The notes beneath the pieces were generated by a model, which was not told where the DNA came from, did no database searches, and saw nothing but the letters and a program-made list of their open reading frames with translations. This document shows positions 24,060 to 34,483 of a DNA stretch of 64,000 nucleotides, in pieces (position 1 is the stretch's first letter; each line of letters starts with the position of its first letter). The DNA is from Vombatus ursinus (taxonomy: Eukaryota; Chordata; Mammalia; Diprotodontia; Vombatidae). Made by a program: the position numbers and the translations under genes. The stretch is from contig NW_020954719.1 of assembly GCF_900497805.2 (NCBI RefSeq), positions 1,116,001-1,180,000 of the forward strand. Reading direction: 5' to 3'.

Positions 24060-24829
24060 TTTTAGACTATTTAAAATAACTAGACAGAACTAGAATATTG
24101 CTGTGGTATAGAAAATTATGAATTGGTAGACACAGAAAAATATGGAAAGACTTGGACTTATGAAGGAAGATGTTATCTACCCTCAGAGAAACAGAGGACA
24201 AACAAATATAGTACAGTCTTATGTAGATGCATATGAATGTATATGTCTATATATGATTATAGATATCTAAGTATACGTATGTGTATATAGAGTATATGTG
24301 TTTGTGTATGTATATATGTATGTGTGAAAGTATATTTAACTGTAGTTTTGGGGGGAGGGGCAGAGAAAGGGAAAAAAAGAACAAAGTAAAACGTGTACAG
24401 CAGAGAACAAAAGAAAACTCACAAGGAAGCAAAGATAGACAGCTCTGAACACAATGAGTAATATTTATTAAATAGGCTTTATTGAAATGGAATTTATTGC
24501 AGTATATTTTGAATCCTCTCTTACATTCTGCTATGCATGTCAATGCTTTTTTTCTTTTCTTATTCAGTATTTAAGTTTGTAATATGTTTCTTTTTCTTTT
24601 CTTAATGTGTATTTAAGTTTTAGTATTTAAATTTAAAATAAATTAATAATAAAAAAAACTGGAAAGACTTAACATGAACGGAAACAAACTGAAGTGAGCT
24701 GGACCAGGAGAAGATTGTTCATAGTAACAGCAATAATTTACGATGATCAACTGTGAATAACTTAGCTATTCTCAGCAATACAATGATCCAAGACAATTCT
24801 AAAGGACTTATAATGAAAAATGCTATCCA

Positions 24830-25565
24830 TACTATGCCCAAAGAACTATAAAAATATGCATACCCTTCAACCTAGCAATAACACTTCTAGGGCTATATCC
24901 CAAAGAGATCATACAAATGGGAAAAGGACCCACAGGTATAAAAATATTTATAGCAGCTCGTTTTGTGGTGGCAAAGAATTGGAAATTGAAAGGGTGCCCA
25001 TCAATTGGGGAATGGCTGAACAAATTGTGGTATATGAATGTAATGGAATACTATTGTACTATAAGAAATGATGAACAGGCTGACTTCAGAAAAACCTGGA
25101 AAGACTTGTATGGTCTGATGCTGAGCGAAGTGAGCAGAACCAGGAGAATGTTGTACACAAAAACAGCCACGTTATGCAATGACTAATATTGATAAACTTA
25201 ACCTTACCCAGCAATACAAGGATCTAAGACATTTCCAAAGGCCTCGTGATGGAAAATGCTATCCACATCCAAAGAAAGAACTATGGAGTTTGAATGCAGA
25301 TCGAAGCATACTATTTGCTATTTTTTTTTCTTCTGTTGAGTTTTGTTTCTTCTTTCTTGTGGTTCCTCTAATTGGTTCTAATTCTTACTTATAACATCAT
25401 TAATGTGAAAATATGTTTAATAGGAATGTATATGTATAGCCTATATCAGATTGTGTACCATCTTGGGGAGGGTGGTGGGGAGGAAGGGGGAGAAAAATTT
25501 TAAACTCAAAAGCATATGGAAGTGATTGTTGGTAAATCAAAATAAATTAATTAAAAATAAAAAAA
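24830..25565 (+). mobile_element. Element F: 5'-truncated L1 tail inserted in A
   Basis: End of ORF2 (IAARFVVAKNWKLKGCPSIG near 24,950) plus a complete 3' UTR and A-rich tail. A perfect 15-bp duplication, GAAAAATGCTATCCA, lies at 24,815-24,829 and 25,566-25,580. Confidence 0.95.
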
Positions 25566-25823
25566 GAAAAATGCTATCCACTGCCAGAGAAAGAAGTAAT
25601 GGAGTCTGAATGCAGATCAAAACATACTTTAAAAAAAAATTTTTTTTTAATATTTCTGGGAGAAGGGGTTGTGTTTTCTTTCACAACTTGACATATGGAA
25701 ATATGTTCTGCATGACAGCACATGTTTAACCTATTTCAACTTGTTTGCCTTCTCAATAAGGGGGGAGGGGAAAGGAGGTGGGAAAGAGTTTGGAACTCAA
25801 AATTTTTAAAAAATGAACATTAC

Positions 25824-25970
25824 AGGAGCAGGTAGGTACTGCACTGGATAGAGCACCAGCCCTGGAGTAAGGAGAATCTGAGTTCAAATCCAGCCTCAGA
25901 CACTTAACACTAGCTGTGTGACCCTAGGCAAGTCACCTAACCCCAATTGCCTCACACACACACACACACA
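25824..25970 (+). mobile_element. CORE-SINE in A's 3' UTR
   Basis: Diverged head (GGAGCAGGTAGGTACTGCAC), intact box CTGTGTGACCCTAGGCAAGT, and a tail that has become (CA)n. Confidence 0.85.
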
Positions 25971-26050
25971 AAATTAATAAAAAATAAAGGTTAAAAACTG
26001 TTTTTACATATAATTGAGGGAAAAATAAAATATAAAAGTTTTAAAAAGAG

Positions 26051-28097
26051 AGTACTTAACAATTCAAACAAACAATACTGAATGATTGAAGAATGCCTAA
26101 TGCCCATTCAATGAAATTATTCCATCTGTATATCTATCATGGACAAGTACTACAGAGAAACAATGGTTTGAGTCCAGAATTGAAAAGGAGAAAGAGAATA
26201 GACTTGGTTGCATTTGGGGAACTGCTTTGTGCTTTCAATGATCCCACATTGCTCCCTGACACAAAAACTCATATTTTTACTCTTTTGTTGATGCTATGTG
26301 GCAGAGACCATTACAACCTCTAGATAATCAAAATTATAGATTCAAAGAACAATGGAGAGAACAATTCATACCTGCAACGTATGTATTACCAATGATAACT
26401 TGTATACAAGAAGTAGCAAAATTTTTATTTTAGGTCTGTAACTGTGATTTAATCACTTTAGAGAATTCCCAGCATGAAAACTCCCTCCACTTATGAAGAA
26501 TAACAATTCATCTATAATTTATAGTCTTAAAGAACTGCTTGCAGGCAGTGAGAGGTTATTTGTCCATAGTTACATAGCTAGAATGCATCAAAGGCAGGTC
26601 TTTAACCCAGATCTTCCTGACTCCAAGCCCAGACTGCTATCTACTATGTCATGGCATCTTGACACAATCATCCAGAAAGTGTTTTGATGTAAAAGGAGAT
26701 GATAGTTAGGTATAAGCAGATAGGCAATCCAAGGAATACACTAGTACTCACAGGATGACAGAAGCCCTAGAGGAGGGTCTCTATGTAGTACGCTAGGAAG
26801 GTCTTCTATGGATAAGAATTGTACAGTGTGAGAAGGCAAAGATGTGTTGCAATCTGCAACTTTGGAAGGAGTTTCGAAATCAATGAGATAAGGGATCCCT
26901 GTACTAAATTGACACATGAAATAAAGACCATTCAGTGACGTGAAAAATATAAATGACACGTATACATATACAGGTAATTTAAAAGTTATCTATGCTTTAT
27001 TTCAGATCATACATTATGCGTTTCTTTGTTGGAATAGATGTACCTTACTAATTATCATCTTTTTCCTTTAGCTTTTATTAAATGAGCACACAATAGACAT
27101 TAGCAGGAGAAAACCAAACTGGGCTAAAACAAAACAAAACTGGCCACAAAACACAAAACAGATAATTTGTGAGTGTAACATTTAGCTAAGCTATCTTCAA
27201 CTCAATATTCTTTCCCCATCCAATCACCTCACATTGAGGTCAGCTTCAGTAATCTACTAGAACAGAAGTGCTTTCACATAAATAAAAGTACACATATCTT
27301 ATAAGACAAAAGACTAAAAAGTATTTTTTAAAAACTAAATTCTGAGGGCCTTGCCAATTGGTGGCATTTCATTTCATATTAGTCTGCAGTTTTTAAGAAG
27401 AAAAAACAAGAGACAGCATTCTGAACCCACACAAAGCCATGCAACAAAGCTACTTAAGGAAATTCCTCCAGCTACTAGGTATTCTCCTAAAATGTAAATG
27501 GGCTTATTGAGTTCTAAGATTTAAAGATGCAAGCAGACTAGTCAAACATTACATTTCAGTGTGGGGATTTTTTTCCTCCTTAAAGCCTTCTAAGAACCTT
27601 GATACATGCTGGTTAGATAATATTCCTTCCATTAGAGGAAGGAGGGGAGACAGTAGACAGAAACAGAACAGCTATAGAATTCATAAGTGCATCTCTTAAC
27701 ACCAAGGAATTCTACAAATCCCTATATTTATCCTCATCTGACTCATTTATATTGGTGTATTCAAAGGCGCCTGGAATTTGCTTAACCTTAATTCCTTTTT
27801 CCACCTCAATTAAAAAAAATGCACAAGATCTAGGGCTTCTCAGGCTATTCTGAAGAGCGCTAATAAGGAAAACGCTGACTTCCTATAATACAGTTATGTA
27901 AACTTCATTCCCCAGAACCAGAGCTAGACTGAGACCTAAGAGTGGCAGTGAGGCAGAAGTACTTGACTCCTCCTATCATTTGGTGTGAATGAGTGTTTCA
28001 TCAACTGTTTGCATTCAGCCACTAAATCTTGTAGTTCAGATCAGAGGTAAGTGTGACTCTACTCTCGAGAAGCAAAACTGGACTAAGATCCCTTCCA
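26051..28097. other. Intronic DNA with one MIR
   Basis: Unique-looking intron. A MIR in reverse orientation lies at about 26,490-26,665 (CATAGTTACATAGCTAGAAT, then CCAAGCCCAGACTGCTATCT). No gene seen. Confidence 0.55.
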
Positions 28098-28750
28098 GCA
28101 GTTGTGAACTGATCCAACCATTCTAGAGAGCAATTCGGAACTATGCCCAAAGGGCTATAAAACTGTGCATACCCTTTGACCCAGCAATACCACTACTAGT
28201 TCTGTATTCCAAAAGAGATCCAAAAGGAAAAGAGCCTTTATGTATAAAAATATTTATAGCAACTTTTTTGTGGTGGCAAACTGGAAATTGAGAGAATGTC
28301 CATTAATTAGGGAATGTCTGAACAAGTTGTGTTATATGATTGTGATGGAATACTATTGTGCTATAAGAAAAGAAGAGCGGGATGATTTCAGAAAAACCTG
28401 GAAAGACTTACATGAACTGGTACAAAGTGAAGTACATAGTAACAGCAATACTGTATGATAATCAACTATGAATGACTTGGCTATTCTCAGGAATACAAAG
28501 ATCCAAGACAATTCTAATGAATGTGATGAAAAAACGCTATCCATCTCCAGAGAAAAAACTGACAGAATCTGATTGCAGGGCTAAGCATGCCGGTTTTTTT
28601 TTTTAATTTTTTCTTGGGGTTTTTTTAATCCCGTTTTCTTTTACAACACGACTAATATGGAAATACGTTTTATATGACTGCACATGTATAACCTTTATCA
28701 AATTGCTTTCCTTCTCAATGAGGGAGGATAAAAGGGAGGATAATTTGGAT
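28098..28750 (+). mobile_element. L1 fragment, ORF2 tail and 3' UTR, no poly(A)
   Basis: Starts TTGTGAACTGATCCAACCAT and follows the same order as element F. It ends inside the 3' UTR near GAGGATAAAAGGGAGG without the usual A-rich end, so the 3' tip is lost. Confidence 0.85.
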
Positions 28751-29399
28751 ATTATTCAAGGTCATTAATCCACCAGCTATGTTATTAGTGACACCTTTGA
28801 TGACTAGAAAAGGATGTGAAACCAATTTGTCCCAAGGGAAAGAGTACTGATTTAGGAATTAGATTCCTCATTTTGACATAAAAAGGCAATATAGCATGAC
28901 TTGGCCTCTTAAGGTACAAAAATGAGATATGTGGACCTTTTTGGATTATCTTTATAAGTTGGAATTCCATAGAGCAACTGAAAATCAAAATCATAAATTA
29001 GACCTAGGATCAGTTATGAGAAAAGTGTCATGGAAACTGTAAAGTCCCATATAAACATCAGCTATAATAATAATCAGGAAAATATAAGACATTGATATGT
29101 CATTTTTTGCCTGTTCCACAAATGATACACAAGTGTGTGTATGTGTGTGAATATATATATATTTATGTATATAGGTCTTGATATTTTAGAATGGCCTTGT
29201 TCAAATGTGTGGCCATATGGGTTTCCTGTTCATCTAACAGCAAAAAAAAAGCCCACTCATATGCTCTTCATCCTTGGTAGATGTCCCAAGGCCCCTCAAC
29301 AAGTCACCATTCCCAGCCCTGTTGATGAAATGCATTTGCTTATGCAGGAGGGAAGCACTGGGCCTAGAAGGAGCATTCCTGGGCCAAGCAAGCAATGTT
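28751..29399. other. Intronic DNA with a TG/TA tract
   Basis: Unique-looking; a short TG/TA simple tract lies at about 29,132-29,175. No gene seen. Confidence 0.5.
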
Positions 29400-30240
29400 G
29401 ACAAGCTTTTATTAAGCGCCTACTATGTGCCAAGCACTTTGCTAAGTGTTGGGATCATAAAGAAAAGCAAAAACAATCCCTGCCCTCAGAGAGCACACAA
29501 GCTAATGGGAGAGACAATATACAAACAACTACATACAAACTAGATAGATACGATAAACTGGAAATAATCACAGAGGGAAGTGATTATATTAAAGGGAACC
29601 AGAAAGGGCTTCTTGAAGAAGATAGCCTAAAATCTAAAAGCTGAGACTTGAAGGAAGTCATGGAAGCCAGGAGACAGGTGAGTAGAGAGAAAGTTCTGAA
29701 CATGGGCAATAGCAGTAAAAATTCAGTCAAGGTATAGAGCATCTTTTGTCAAGAACATCAAAGACTCTAATGTCACTGATCATATGGTATGTGGAGGGGA
29801 GTAAAGTGTAAGAAGACTGGAAAAGTAGGAAGGAGTGGGGAGATGGAGCATCTAATGCCAGAAACAGCAAGAGTACACATGAAGGGGAATAAGGGGAAGT
29901 GGAGGCTGGAAAGGTAGAAAGGGTCCAGATTATGAAAGAGTTTAAAAGTCAAACATAGGATTTTTGATATTTCAACTAACAGAAAGGCAAAAGAGTTTAT
30001 GAAGTAGAAGCTGACATTGGTCAGACCTGCTTTGGGAAGATTGTTTTGATAGCAGAATGGAAGATGAACTAGAGCAAGGAGAGACTTGAGACAAGGAGAC
30101 CAGCTAGAAGGCTACTGTAATATGATGGTATTACAGATAGTATGACGCAAATATGAGGTGATGAGGGCCTTTACCAAGGCAGTAGCAGTGTCAGATGAGA
30201 GATGCTGAAAAAGGTAGAATCAACAGGATTTGGAAACAAG
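29400..30240 (-). mobile_element. L2 LINE, 3' part, inverted
   Basis: On the plus strand it reads TATTAAGCGCCTACTATGTG, the reverse complement of the L2 terminus. It continues through the complement of the GAGCTCC...GCAGGGA block to GAGGTGATGAGGGCC (complement of the GGCCCTCATTACCTC word seen at 7,230). Confidence 0.85.
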
Positions 30241-30242
30241 GC

Positions 30243-30370
30243 TTTCGGAAAGAAATTTATTAATTCTATTTGAAACATCTCTTCTTAAAGAGAGATAAAT
30301 CCAAGGGGAAGGAGATCTATCTTGCTTTTGAAAATTTCTCTGACCTACTACATTTTCTATTTACAATTTA
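30243..30370. repeat. Direct repeat R1 (unassigned family)
   Basis: About 125 bp beginning AAATTTATTAATTCTATT and ending near TTTACAGGG. It recurs at 31,366-31,490. Family not recognised. Confidence 0.65.
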
Positions 30371-30869
30371 CAGGGTTGATAAATGAGTTGAGTGTTTTGT
30401 ATTATTACAATATCAGAACTAAAGTATCAAAGAACTGGGCTGAGTCAGACACAGGCTACCACACAAGGGAGTAAGAATGGTGAAAATATTTGTGTGCTGA
30501 CATCAAAAATAAAATTACCTGCCAAGATTAAACTACCTCAAACAAGGTAGAATAAATATTTTCTTTTGTATGTTCCTCACAACTGATTCAATCTTTAGAC
30601 TAGAACAGTATTTGGAAAGAACTAAGGAATCAATCAAGGTGCTTTTAAACCTAAGAGCTGTGATAAAATGACATCACTTGCTGAAAGCCATATCTTCTTT
30701 GAAATAAAATTGTGATCAATAGTAGATCTATTTGCAAAACTATAAAGATTTCCTAAGTAACAAATTTTGTCCAAATGGTATCTTTTTCAGGAAAGATGAC
30801 ATGAAGGAAATCATAGAAATAAACTAATACTGAACTAGTATAGTTGTTTGCATCATGATTGCTGTCAAT

Positions 30870-31032
30870 TTATGGTCATAAGAGCAAATGAGATAATAAT
30901 TGTAAAGTACTTAGTACAGTGTCTAGCACACAGTTGATAATAAATGCCAGTCTGTCTCTCCCTTCTTCCCTCTCACTTTCTCTTTCTTTCTCCCTATACA
31001 TGTATATACACACACACACACACACACATATG
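30870..31032 (+). repeat. MIR 3' end followed by CT-rich and CA/TA simple sequence
   Basis: AAATGAGATAATAATTGTAA and the TAGCACACAGTTGATAATAA end are MIR-like. A pyrimidine tract and a (CA)n tract follow. Confidence 0.6.
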
Positions 31033-31365
31033 TATATACCTTTCTCTCAAGAACACAAGCTGAAAATTATGTAGCTTATTTAAATAGGCAATTAGTAGAG
31101 CCAATACATACATTAAATACATCAAAAATTTGTGATTTTTTGATTGTGGTAACTCCATCAACCAATGCTGATCAAAAACATTCTATTATTTAGTAAATAT
31201 GTCTTAGAGAATTGTCTGACTCTCACTAATAAGCATTAGTTGCGGGATATGAACCCAGGTCTTCTTGATTATAAGTCCAGAACCCAATTCTCTCCACCAG
31301 CTTGCTTCTCTGGATAGTAGAGAAGGAAAACTCAGTACTCTGCCTTTTTAGGCAGAAGTCTATCA

Positions 31366-31490
31366 GAAATAAATTTATTAATTCTATTCAAAACATCTCT
31401 GATTAGAGAGGAATTCAAAGGAAGAGAGATCCATCCTCCTTTTGAAAACCCATCTGATCTAAGTCATTTTCTGCTCACAGTTTATAGGGC
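31366..31490. repeat. Direct repeat R2 (unassigned family)
   Basis: Second copy of R1, same orientation: TTTATTAATTCTATTCAAAA ... CACAGTTTATAGGG. About 1.12 kb lies between equivalent points. Confidence 0.65.
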
Positions 31491-31829
31491 TCATGAAGAA
31501 AGACAAAATTCCATAATCAAGATTAAACAAGAGAACAAAGTTTAGGCAACAGTTTCTGAGTCATCAAACAGAGAAATAGTAATTTAACTTTTGGCACACC
31601 CTGGAGAATCATTTTCCAAAAATTATTCAATGTCCTCTTTAACCAGTCCCTCTAAGGATTTTTCTTTTAATTTGGCCAAAGGTGAACTCAAAAGACATTT
31701 CTATTAATTGAATGAATCAAAAGATATTCTTGATCTTAAACTGATTATTACTCTAATCCATTTCATAGATTTTTTGGAGAGCTGATCAGGCCCCTCCCAG
31801 TAGAGTGGATCAGAATAAAGAAAGACGAT

Positions 31830-32100
31830 GCAGTGAGGTGATGAGGACCTGCACCTGGGTAGAAACAATAAAAGTTGTGAAAGTAGATCTGATAAGACTT
31901 GAATATGTGGGGTAAATGTGAGTGAAGAGTCAAAGATGACACAAAAGCTGAAAGCCTGGATAATTCAGAGAATGGTTCCACCTTCAACAGTAACAGAAGA
32001 GTTGGAAAAAGGGGAGAGTCTGATAAGGATTTATAAAAGATTTTAGACCAGAATATTGTCTGCTTAGCACTGAACATCAAGAACTTTTAGGCTTTCCATA
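31830..32100 (-). mobile_element. L2 LINE fragment, inverted
   Basis: GAGGTGATGAGGACCTGCAC and GAAGAGTCAAAGATGACAC are complements of L2 coding sequence. It partly overlaps the region already present at 30.15 kb, so it is a second L2 copy or an old rearrangement. Confidence 0.65.
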
Positions 32101-32334
32101 ATATCAGTGAATATAAGAAGGAGAGTTAGTATGTTTCCACAATAGCCATTCATTTTTTTTAATGATAAAGTTTAACTTGTCTTTACAATGACTCTTAAAC
32201 TGATCCTTTTTTTGCATTTCTGTCAGTGTTAAAAAATGAGAGAACTGATTTGCTTAGTTTCTCATAGTTCTGCCTTTATTCTTTTAAAAATTTGTTTCCT
32301 AATACAATTCAATTCAACAAACATTTACCAAATG

Positions 32335-32515
32335 ATAACTATGTGGTACAGTGGATAGAGTGCTGGGTCTGGTGTAAGACTTGAGTTCAAATCTAGCCTC
32401 AGACACTCAATCTCTGTTTGCCTCATTTTCCTCAAGCATGAAATGGGGATAATAATAGCAACTACCTCCCAGGGCTATGGATAAAATAATATTTGTATAG
32501 TGGCTGGCACATAAT
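32335..32515 (+). mobile_element. MIR SINE
   Basis: GTGGTACAGTGGATAGAGTG head, a GACTTGAGTTCAAATCTAG box, then GAAATGGGGATAATAATAGC and a 3' end. Confidence 0.8.
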
Positions 32516-32794
32516 AAATAATGTACATATATGTGTATGTGTGTATATATATGTATATTACATGTAAGAATTAACATCTGTCTAATAGAAAATGTCTGTG
32601 TTAAAATAAGTATGTAGCAAGAAAGTATCCAGAGTCCCAGGAACTTTTTTTTTTTTTAGCATGGACTAAGGTTTACCTAAACTACAAAAATTTTACCATA
32701 AGATTGCTTAAAAGACTTGATCAAAAATTGACTAATATTTTATTGGTGTCCTCCAGCATGCCACATTTTATTGAATAATTACAGAATAATATAC

Positions 32795-33300
32795 AAAATA
32801 GACATGATGGCTAGAGTTGGGCCTGGGTTCAAGTTTCTCTTCAGACATACAGACTGCTTAAAGCTGGGCAAGTCACTGACTGACCCCAGGCAACTCTCTA
32901 ATCCTGTAAAATGCAGAAAAGTTGTGCATAAGCAAAGAAACCCTAAATCCAGACTAAAAGCAAACAAAACCTAAAAGCATGCAAATATTAGATAGAACAA
33001 GAGTTATACATACTTCAGCTGTAATGTTATGGTCTTATAGGTACCTTAGGAAAGGCAATGTACTTAGAGTGGCAAAGGAAGGAGTTGATGGGGGGCAGTG
33101 TGAGAGAATCAAATACCACCTACTCTCTAGAGCAGTGGTTGTGTGGCAAGTGGGCAAGTTAAGTTACCCTGGAAAGTCTCTTAACATTTCAGTACTCTAG
33201 GCAACACTCTAAGAAGATAAGTTACAGAGAAGAAGCCTTCCTCCACTGATAGAGGGAGTTTCCTCATCTGGGAATTCCATATGTCAATGAAATCATAGGT
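32795..33300 (+). mobile_element. Two decayed CORE-SINEs (THER/MIR-like)
   Basis: One at about 32,800-32,960 (GGGCCTGGGTTCAAGTTTCT, CTGGGCAAGTCACTGACTGA) and a second at about 33,030-33,300. The latter ends TGAAATCATAGGTCCAATCT, a tail I associate with marsupial MIR relatives; the subfamily is uncertain. Confidence 0.55.
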
Positions 33301-33994
33301 CCAATCTCTATTCCTACCAATTCCTTATTTCTAACTGATAACCGTATTTAAAATGTAAGGCCACACTTCACAGTTACATCCCAGTTCAAGATTCATCTTT
33401 TCTTCAGGTCATTTGTTATGAAGTTTAATTTTTACTGGGCAGGATGACCTCATCTCTACCTTGAAGCTTTGCCCACCCTGAAGAGTGCTACCTCATTCAT
33501 TGGTGAAAACAGGGCATCTACATCATCACCCATCACCCTGTTTTCCTTTTGTACAGCATAACAGGAATAAAGAAGCAAAAGAGATGCTAAGCCTTTGTGA
33601 GGTACTAATACTGTGTTTTCTCCTTATGACTAAAGAACAGGAAATTCAAATATATGACTAAGGTATTTTTAATTTAATAATTAAAGTTGTGACTTCCCCA
33701 GCCTCAGATCTATTAATTACCTAAAGGATTCTTACTGCAATCCAGGCTAGAAACATTAGCTTTTTAAATTTTTATTTAATCACCCCCAAATCATCCTTAA
33801 TCTTCTCATATACCTCTACTCGAATACAAATACAAATTTCTCCTCCCCCCACAAATCCTACCTCCATGCTTCCAATATACAGATATATACTTATTTCTTT
33901 AGGCATTTTTCCTTACATGGAAACAATGAACTCTTTCAATAGCACCTGGCCAACTGTGCTCACATTAAGATAAAGAAAGAGTCAGCTCATAGGA

Positions 33995-34195
33995 TCATAG
34001 ATCAAGTACCACATAAACTTCAAAGGTCATCTAGGCCAATTCCCTCATTTTGCGGAGGAAGAAACTGAGGCCCAGAAAGTTAAGTGCCTTGCCCAAGGTC
34101 ACACAGGTAGATAAGCAGATAAGTCAGAGGGAGAACTTGAATCCAGGTCCTCTGACTTCAAAGCCAAGGCTCTTTTCACCGATGCATTCTGTGTA
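33995..34195 (-). mobile_element. MIR SINE just inside BICD1 intron 1
   Basis: Inverted MIR: AGGTCATCTAGGCCAATTCC, GAGGAAGAAACTGAGGCCCA, TTGCCCAAGGTCACACAGGT, then the inverted head. Ends about 75 bp from the exon donor. Confidence 0.85.
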
Positions 34196-34270
34196 CCCCC
34201 TTCTTTATTTCTTTTTAATGATAAGTTTGGGGGGGGGGTGAAAGGAGGAGAAAGGCAACTAGAAACTCAC

Positions 34271-34483
34271 CTCTTTCAGTTGCTCTAGCTCTTGCTTAAG
34301 GCCATCATATTCAGCCTCCAGCTCATCATACTGCTGCTTCAAGGTGAGCTTCTCTTCCAGGACCACCAGGCCATATTCAGCAGCCTGGATCTTTTCATGG
34401 GTTGTTTCAGTGAGCTCCTTGGTCAACCTTTCGATCTCAGTCTTATAATGATCCACGCTCTGAAATACCTCCTCTGCAGCCAT
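34271..34483 (-). CDS. BICD1: BICD1 coding exon 1 (N-terminal 71 codons)
   Basis: BICD1 is a dynein-dynactin cargo adaptor that binds Rab6 vesicles and acts in microtubule transport at the Golgi and in the cytoplasm. The exon reads [20 protein letters not shown] at its start and ends ...ELEQLKE: 71 codons of charged heptad-like coiled coil. From memory it matches the start of mammalian BICD1 almost residue for residue. BICD2 starts differently ([20 protein letters not shown]). The ATG (34,481-34,483 on the minus strand) has G at -3 and G at +4, a good initiation context. The last codon GAG is followed at once by GTGAGT, a strong donor (GT at 34,270-34,269), so intron 1 is phase 0. The next exon should begin with AFGQS-like residues and lies left of the window. 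No break is seen in the exon. Confidence 0.95.

Larger units (their letters stand above)
21686..24653 (+). mobile_element. Element E: internally deleted L1, second family, inserted in A
   Basis: It starts near GATTCTGGGAAGATGGAAGA. The 5' UTR (about 21.7-22.3 kb) is unlike those of A, C and G. ORF1 lies at about 22,300-23,285, then a spacer, then a short ORF2 endonuclease piece (23,835-23,945). ORF2 C-terminal tail and 3' UTR follow from about 24,075 to the A-rich end. The RT domain is absent. A 13-bp duplication with one mismatch (AAAACCTGGAAAG at 21,673; AAAAACTGGAAAG at 24,654) flanks it. A small hAT-like element sits near its internal joint. Confidence 0.85.
12370..26050 (+). mobile_element. 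Element A: L1/HAL1-type retroelement split by nested insertions
   Basis: One plus-strand element read in five pieces: 12,370-13,374 (5' UTR, ORF1 start), 16,365-16,483 (ORF1 coiled coil), about 19,794-21,685 (rest of ORF1, spacer, ORF2 joint and tail), 24,667-24,829 (end of ORF2/3' UTR) and 25,581-26,050 (3' UTR). Each piece resumes the L1 order where the previous one stopped. B, C, E and F sit between pieces, with duplicated target sequence at the seams. ORF2 is missing from its start to the last part (joint at about 21,060-21,082). The outer target duplication is not clear, and the 5' end may be slightly truncated. Confidence 0.8.
1..34270 (-). other. BICD1: BICD1 intron 1 (donor end; acceptor outside window)
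   Basis: Everything left of the exon 1 donor is inferred to be intron 1. BICD1 has a very large first intron in other mammals, and no open frame here resembles the exon 2 protein (coiled coil starting AFGQS). The intron is at least 34 kb here and is largely built of transposable elements, listed separately. Confidence 0.8.

Noticed and set aside
1-34270. A further BICD1 exon
   Set aside because: No frame on the minus strand resembles the coiled coil expected for exon 2, so none is called.
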